Part shown: one piece after another, positions 58,322-64,000 of the stretch | Layout of the letters: each line of letters starts with the position of its first letter | Position numbering within the stretch: the first letter of the stretch is position 1 | From: Pohlia nutans | Lineage: Eukaryota > Streptophyta > Bryopsida > Bryales > Mniaceae | Assembly: GCA_022496805.1 (NCBI GenBank) | Contig: CM040086.1 | Location: 8,248,501-8,312,500 of the forward strand | DNA length: 64,000 bases | Reading direction: 5' to 3' | Translations under genes and position numbers: made by a program | Notes under the pieces: generated by a model | What the model was told of the DNA's origin: nothing | Databases searched by the model: none | Seen by the model: only the letters and a program-made list of their open reading frames with translations

Positions 58322-58836
58322 GAATCTCACATACCATCATCCTGCCATCATCCTGCCTCACAAAAATAATCTCACATACCATCATCCTGCCTTACAAAAA
58401 ATCTCACATACCATCATCCTGCGTCACAAAAAAATCTCACATACCATCATCCTGCCATCATCCTGCCTCACAGCTTCACTCATTGAGGAAAAAGCCTCAC
58501 TCACTGAGGAAAAAGCCTCACTCAAAGCCTCACTCACAGCCTCACTCACTGAGGAAAAAGCCTCACTCAAAGCCTCACTCACAGCCTCACTCAAAGCCTC
58601 ACTCACAGCCTCACTCAAAGCCTCACTCACAGCCTCACTCACAGCCTCACTCAAAGCCTCACTCACAGCCTCACTCAAAGCCTCACTCATAGCCTCACTC
58701 AAAGCCTCACTCACAGCCTCACTCAAAGCCTCACTCACAGCCTCACTCAAAGCCTCACTCACAGCCTCACTCAAAGCCTCACTCACAGCCTCACTCAAAG
58801 CCTCACTCACAGCCTCACTCAAAGCCTCACTCACTC
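58322..58836. repeat. minisatellites inside the Tc1/mariner element
   Basis: 58322-58467 holds about four copies of CTCACATACCATCATCCTGC with CTCACAAAAA spacers. 58468-58836 is a 24-bp tandem array made of two 12-mers, GCCTCACTCAAA and GCCTCACTCACA, with a 33-bp variant at the left. Because the unit is a multiple of three without stops, frames stay open on both strands (minus: alternating SEAL and SEAV). I do not regard these as genes. Confidence 0.9.
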
Positions 58837-59069
58837 ATATACTGAGTAAAAAAAAGCTTCTTCGTGCATGTATGGTCTCCAATTTTTAAACAAGTGGAGT
58901 CTTTGAGATGTGACAAGTGCACACAACTAAATTTGGCTATCCTTGATTTTTTGGAGAAGCGATTATGATAAGAGATTGCATCATCTAGAGAATTTCAATC
59001 TAGAAGCATGATTATCTGACATACTTCAACAATTTCAATGTCTTTAATAAAAAATATCTCACAACTACA

Positions 59070-59646
59070 CACATTGGTAGATTGTAAATATTGTTTTTTG
59101 TATAAATATTTTGACCTTGAAATTTGGCATGAATGTTTTTATCATAAAGAGCATGTTGTGCCAAAAATTTCATGGTAACTAGACAATTTCTCAACCGTTG
59201 GGAGGGTGTCAAAGTTGGTAGCAATGAAATGGTTTTCCCTCATTGTTTCCCACAACTACACATGTTGGTAGATTGTTAATATCTTTTTTTGTATTCATTT
59301 TTTGGCCTTGAAATTTTTACCATATGTTACTAACATAAAGAGGATTTTGTTCCAAAAATTTCATGGCAAAAAAAAATTAATTAAAACTTTGGGAGGCTGT
59401 CAAAGTTGGCAGCAGTGAAATTTTTTCCACAGCTACCAATGTTGGTAGATTTTGAATAACTTTTTGTGGGTGCATCTTTTGGCCTTGAAATTTGGTATGC
59501 ATATAATTAACTTAAAGATAATGCTTTAGTAAAACTTTTGTGGGAAAATACCAATTTTTGAGCTCTCGGGAGGCTTTCAAAGTTGGCAGTCTTGAAATTT
59601 TTCTCACTGCGATTTCGAAAACGACATTTTGATTGGTAGCCCACTG
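59070..59646. repeat. right inverted terminus of the Tc1/mariner element
   Basis: Three subunits are inverse to the left terminus. The match to the left arm stops near CTACCAATGTGTG at about 59070. Confidence 0.85.
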
Positions 59647-59728
59647 TACACCGATTTATTGCCATTATTGTAAGTCACAAAATTAGTGTGAGTTTTTTCA
59701 CCAATCCTCAATTAGTGTGAGACTTTAA

Positions 59729-60308
59729 CCCCTAAACGTCACAGCGTCCAGAAACTGGACGACGAATGATTTCAAAGCCTTCTCACGTTCTCATCAACGC
59801 TTGGATGATACTCATCCAATTTTTTGGAGATTCTTCACCAATTTGTTGTCCTATCTAATGGCTGGATTTAGTCATACTAGAGTACATATTTTTCTAAAAT
59901 TACAAATGTAGAAGTATGTCAAGTCGTTGACCGAGCCAAAATTGCATTGACTCTAGTTCAAAGTGGAATCGTGAAAAATGAGGTCATAAATTTAAGAAAC
60001 ACAAAAATTTCAAAGTATCACCACGTTTAAGAGTATCTCATTTCAAACTCATTCCAACAAATTTTACTCAAAAAATATTGAAATTTAGTTTGTAATCGAA
60101 TTTACAAGGAATTTTTAATTTTAAGTTTCAAAATTTATAATTAAATATTGGTGATTGTATTAGTGAATGGAACCGTACGGATGGAATCTAAAATTCAAAA
60201 TCTAGAACTTTCATTTGTATATCAATTCCAGAATATTCTTCTAAATAGTAATTTATAATGCTTTTTCTCAAATTGTCAATTCCAGGGACACCCTGGTACG
60301 TTAAGGGG
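59729..60308. mobile_element. TTAA element, class G (580 bp)
   Basis: It begins CCCCTAAACGTCACAGCG after TTAA 59725-59728 and ends GGTACGTTAAGGGG before TTAA 60309-60312. Its termini are the inverse of 49834-50155. Confidence 0.85.
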
Positions 60309-60312
60309 TTAA

Positions 60313-61512
60313 ACACAATTCTCACTACTCAGGGTGAGAATTCTCAATTACTGTGAGACACACTTTTCTCCAATACCACAATTACTGTGAAAATATTGAA
60401 TTACTGTGACTCACAATAATGATTATAATTGGTGTAGTTGATCGATCATGGAATATCTTTACACTAAAACTTATAATGGCATTGTTTCAAGGTGACAAAT
60501 GGACTTCTAAATTCACTTTCACATGTGTTCACAATTGGATATGTGATGTTGTATACTCATACACACCAGCATAAATCCTGAGGGAATGTGCAATTACAGA
60601 GAGGGTTGAGAGTACTCTCCCAACTATTGAAATTAAACCAACTGTTTTTTAGCTGGTGAAATGTAGCCAAAAAGAGACACTATTTTTAGAATTGCTAATT
60701 TATTTGAACAAAAACACACTTGTTGATGGCCAACAATTCATTCATTTAACTCATTTTCATCCATGAAAGTGCTAAAATATTTAATTTGCTAGTTCCACTT
60801 GCTTGAAAAATTAAAAATTAAAAATTGCAAAAGGAACCCCAATTGAAACCCATTGAGAAGACAAATTATTTTGTCCCTGCAAGATTAAGACTTGAAAGTG
60901 CCAAGAGCAGTGCCAAGACGCGTGTGCAATGAAAGCCCCTGCTGATTTTATTTCTTGATCATTGCATTTTGCAAGCAAGGGCAACATTGTGTCTCGTAAT
61001 GTCCACATCATAGTCTCTACTTGCACATACGAAATGTCCTGCTTGGATTCCAGTACTTTGAGCTGTTATTCCGTGCTTTTGAAGAATTCATTTTACATGT
61101 ACTTACTACTGTACAGTACATCAAGTCCCAAGCAACCTTATAGTACATGTACAACTAACCCCTACATTAGTAAGTTCTCTACAACACCAACTTGTAAGAG
61201 TGGATAATCCTCCGTGTACGCAGGCTTATACACTTATATTATCTCTCAAAATTACTACAACAAGCGTAGTGGCGATTGGAATTGTTATATGACAATAGCG
61301 TAGATGTTGATATCACTGAGTAGCTTGACATCTAGAGAAGGTTATTGGACATAATGTCAAGTTCTTCTATTGAATCACAAACGTTTGTTTGATGAACTTT
61401 GGTTGACCCTTTCAGTGACAAGGTTATGAGAAATAACCCTCTTTTGAGCCACCAAATAGAACATTGCGGAGGTGCCTCAAAATCACACCTTGGCATAATT
61501 GAGTATCGTAGA
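60313..61512. other. intergenic, nothing recognised
   Basis: It contains one unit of the 190-bp repeat (about 60470-60640). The rest is unassigned; frames at 60811-61207 overlap on both strands. Confidence 0.4.
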
Positions 61513-61611
61513 CATGCCACTTACCGTGCACCTCAATTGTACAGTTGAGGAGCATCATATACAATTGAGGTGCACGGTAAATGAGTCAAATGTGCACAGT
61601 TAGTGGCATGT
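61513..61611. other. strong hairpin downstream of the peroxidase stop codon
   Basis: A perfect 21-bp inverted repeat (61523-61543 against 61559-61579, containing CCGTGCACCTCAATTG) is framed by a second pair, CATGCCAC and GTGGCATG. It starts 23 bases beyond the peroxidase stop on that gene's downstream side, so it probably lies in the 3' untranslated region. It could be a small foldback element or an RNA structure. Confidence 0.65.
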
Positions 61612-61633
61612 ATACGATAACCGTGGTTCAAGA

Positions 61634-63642
61634 TCAGTTGACAAATCTGCAGTTGCGGCGAACCTCGCCTGCGGGGCCCGTTTTGATCTCGATGTTGCCC
61701 ATTTTGATCATGACTTGGCCGAATCGAAATGCCCACGGCGCGTTTGCCACAGAATTGAACATTGTTTCAGCTCGGGTGCTCATGTCGTCGTAGAGAACCT
61801 GGAAATGAATGATAGCAGGACTTACTCAGGTTACTGAATTGTTGAAGGATGGATCACTGACAAGGCCCATGAACTGAGGTTGACTATGATCAGGCACATT
61901 GAGGAATCATAATTGTTCAATTAGGCTTCACTTTCACCAACCAAGGAGGGCCAATTAGCTCACTGGGACTGTTTTAATTAACCCCTAAAAGTCCTATCCC
62001 CTCTCCAAATTCAGCAGTTTTGCAAAGATGCATTATAGAATGCAACTAGGAGGGATATTTTGAACTTGATGTATGAATCAAAGCTATACATTATAAATCT
62101 TAAATTCTATCCATACGGTTAGATCTGTGATTTCTATCACCAATATTTCTTTATAAAATTTGAACTTGAAATTCAAGAATATTTTGTAATTCAATTACAA
62201 ATAAGATATTGACAATCTATGGATGAGATTTGTTGTAATGCAATACTCTAAGTCTAGTACTTTTTGGAGATTTTTTGGTTGCTTAATTTTACAAGAGCAC
62301 GTAACTTTACAAGAGCACATAACTTAAACTAAAATCTTTGACTTTTTTTTGGTGAAATGCTTCAACGTGAAAAGAGGCATAATGTTTTTCACAAGTCATC
62401 CCCTTCATAAAATTTTCCACAACAAGTTATAATTTTTTCGCAAATCATATGCCCAATTAGTTTACTTCTCCAAATTAAGAAGTGGAATCAGCTAAGAGCA
62501 ACTCCAGAAGTCTGCGGGATAGCACTCTGAACCGGAATCATACAGCGGGGGTAACACTGGCACTTTCAAACAGCAACAAACACCTCAAGACAAAAGCCAG
62601 CTTCCAGTCTTGTCTTTAGGGTCATGAATTGAGTGGCGGTTTCCAGGGACACACTGGAAAAATGCTCACTTGTCATCCAAATTTTCAGAGTCCGGGGAGG
62701 TTCCAGGGTCTTCTGGAGATGCTCCAATGTAAATTCATTGCAAGCTAACACTACAACAAAATGAGGTTTTCTCAGTGGTCACTTCTCACTTGGTGAGTGC
62801 AACTGGTCACATTTGGTTTTTGTCTTATGTGACTAGTTCCATTCACCAAGTGAGAAGTGACCACTGAGAAATGACCAATTTCCTCAAGTGTAGTGTAATA
62901 GTCGGAGTTATCAGAGTTAGCACCAATATCGGTATGCAAACTGACACAGCGATCGCTATATCCGTTTAATTGGGAATTTCCGCCATATTGGGACTCTTTG
63001 AAGTCTACAACCGCCATAAATTCAATGAAAAACTCTATACCTGAAAATGTAGATTCCAAAGAGTCTCGATATGGCGGAAATTCCCAATTAAACGAATATG
63101 GCGATAGCGAGGCCATTCAGAAACTAATTCCAGGGAGCTAATGGGGCTGAAGCTATCTAGAGACGGGCTTGGAAGGAGAGGAGATGGATGGATGGATGAG
63201 TTTCACCTGATCGGAGTGCATAATGCCTTGGCCGTTGACGAGTTTGTTGTAGTAGTCGGTGTCGAAAGTGTCGGGGGTGGAATCCAAGTTGAACGTGGCG
63301 TCTCCGGGACACCCAAACTGCACAGATTCGCAGTGGGCGCGCCCCAGGGTGTGCGCTCCTGCACGTCAATTCCGTCCAGTGAGTACTAGTGAATTATCTG
63401 AATTAGTGTAGCGAGCTGCTGCAGGATCATACAGTTTACTCATCTAATCATCAGTGCGTTGAGTTTCGTGTAGTACCTGAGAGCACAATCATGTCGCTCC
63501 GTGTCAAGCCCTTGCTCGCGAACATGGCCGTGAGCTGGCCCACGTTGAAGCTGGGGTCCGGCGTATTGGGCACCACGCGCGCGGCGCTGGATTCTCGCCC
63601 GTCCAGCCGCCCTGCTGGCACTGCGTACCCTAAGCCTCCCGT
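61634..63642 (-). CDS. class III (secretory) peroxidase, 3' exons only
   Basis: Class III peroxidases are secreted haem enzymes that oxidise phenolics with H2O2 in the cell wall. Three exons are visible: 63642-63477, 63358-63207 and 61798-61634. The first runs from about GGLGYAVPAGRLDGR to TRSDMIVLSG. The second opens with AHTLGRAHC (histidine of the proximal haem-ligand block) and ends GQGIMHSDQ. The third is VLYDDMSTRAETMF to RRNCRFVN and the stop (TGA). Phases agree (1, then 0) and donors are GTACTA and GTGAAA. The usual GGP before the Y.V..GR block reads GGL. The acceptor of the first exon (TAG|ACG at 63642) has a poor pyrimidine tract and is the least certain junction. The catalytic distal histidine and the signal peptide would lie in exons beyond 64000. 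The last intron (1408 bp) holds three mobile elements. Confidence 0.9.
61982..62458. mobile_element. TTAA element, class F, in the last peroxidase intron
   Basis: It begins CCCCTAAAAGTCC after TTAA 61978-61981 and is collinear with 31042-31611. The right end is degenerate (GCCCAATTAG then TTTA) at about 62458. Confidence 0.7.
62749..62895. mobile_element. CACTA-type miniature (147 bp) in the last peroxidase intron
   Basis: CACTACAAC at the left and GTGTAGTG at the right are flanked by TAA at 62746-62748 and 62896-62898. The inner arms TCAGTGGTCACTTCTCACTT and its inverse pair almost perfectly. CACTA ends with a 3-bp duplication fit the CACTA superfamily. Confidence 0.88.
62949..63110. mobile_element. 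162-bp hairpin element in the last peroxidase intron
   Basis: GTTTAATTGGGAATTTCCGC near 62973 is mirrored by GCGGAAATTCCCAATTAAAC near 63074, and the arms extend over about 60 bp each, with GCGATCGCTATA opposite GATAGCGA at the outer edge. A 114-codon minus frame crosses it by chance. Confidence 0.8.
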
Positions 63643-63741
63643 CTACGCACGATTGAGCGTGTCAACAAAACTTAGAAACAGAGTATGTATCATGAACCTC
63701 CAGCCATTTCGAACTGATTGCACAGGGAGCTCATAATGGTT

Positions 63742-63907
63742 TCCCTGTGTGTTTCCCTTTTAGTCTCACTTTTCCCACCGAGCCTCAAGAGTTTGACACT
63801 TGTTAAACTTTCCTTTTACAAGCAGCTGAGTCAACATTAAACTGGTGAATAAACAGGTTTAAGACTCAGTGGGAAAAGTGAGACTCGCAGAGAAATCACA
63901 CAAGGAA
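63742..63907. mobile_element. 166-bp foldback element upstream of the visible peroxidase exons
   Basis: AGTCTCACTTTTCCCAC near 63761 pairs with GTGGGAAAAGTGAGACT near 63869, with outer ends CCCTGTGTG and CACACAAGG. It lies in what must be a peroxidase intron, since no exon-like sequence is found from 63643 to 64000. Confidence 0.65.
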
Positions 63908-64000
63908 TCGTATATGAGACCCTGGTGTGAAATATTAACAGCCCCATATTCATTAAATTGGCCAATTTCGATTATATTGGCCGCTCAAATAGTGTGATTT

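Larger units (their letters stand above)
56283..59646 (-). mobile_element. Tc1/mariner transposon with long inverted termini (3364 bp)
   Basis: The ends CAGTGGGCTACCAATCAAAA (left) and its exact inverse (right) are flanked by TA at 56281-56282 and 59647-59648. Inside are a transposase gene on the minus strand (58231-57220) and a 24-bp minisatellite (to 58836). The inverted termini are exceptionally long: 952 bp left and about 577 bp right, built from diverged subunits of about 190 bp. The left terminus has two extra subunits. The transposase carries one frameshift, so the copy is probably inactive but young, since its catalytic residues are intact. Confidence 0.93.

Noticed and set aside
58424..58834. 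136-residue minus-strand frame of alternating SEAL/SEAV repeats as a repeat protein
   Set aside because: It is the translation of a 24-bp minisatellite inside a transposon; the other strand is open too, and no non-repetitive domain is attached.
58322..58836. CRISPR-like array
   Set aside because: The repeats are directly adjacent without unique spacers, and the genome is a plant nuclear genome.
62772..63116. 114-residue minus-strand frame in the peroxidase intron as an extra exon
   Set aside because: It spans the CACTA miniature and the hairpin element and has no similarity to peroxidases; the flanking exons join in phase without it.

Overview
This is a nuclear fragment of a land-plant genome. 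It holds one complete intron-containing gene for an LRR-Roc-COR (ROCO) GTPase resembling plant TORNADO1 and the 3' part of a class III secretory peroxidase gene, a family confined to streptophytes. Both genes are clearly GC-richer than the AT-rich DNA around them. No gene allows a species call. A non-seed plant is possible, but that is only a guess.

Layout: 1-42.2 kb is gene-poor DNA made almost entirely of mobile-element remains. 42.2-48.0 kb carries the leader and coding region of the ROCO gene on the + strand (two coding exons, 1388 residues). 48.0-61.5 kb is again element-rich and contains a Tc1/mariner element. 61.6-63.6 kb holds three 3' exons of the peroxidase on the - strand, whose introns are loaded with foldback elements; its 5' exons lie beyond the right edge.

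The dominant structure is a set of about 25 non-coding elements, 0.2-0.9 kb long (one reaches 1.9 kb through nested insertions), each bounded by the target TTAA and ending in CCC(C/T)TAAA-type termini. I sort them into eight classes, A to H, by terminal sequence. TTAA targets plus CCC termini are the signature of piggyBac-type transposons, but no piggyBac transposase is visible. Between 5.9 and 8.9 kb six of them lie end to end, each pair sharing one TTAA. Two insertions can be verified against an unoccupied site inside this window: a class H element inside a class D element, and a class F element inside a transposase gene.

Other elements with recognisable ends: a decayed PIF/Harbinger element of 4.4 kb (TTA duplication, Myb-like ORF1 and DDE transposase, both broken) with two smaller relatives; a Tc1/mariner element of 3.4 kb (TA duplication, DD34E transposase with one frameshift, very long repeat-built inverted termini); CACTA-type miniatures; a Tourist-like dimer; a 1.4 kb near-palindrome; and 5'-truncated retroposon ends with a tetranucleotide tail. 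I see no tRNA, rRNA or CRISPR array. Element boundaries were read by eye, so ends without a stated target duplication may be off by several bases.
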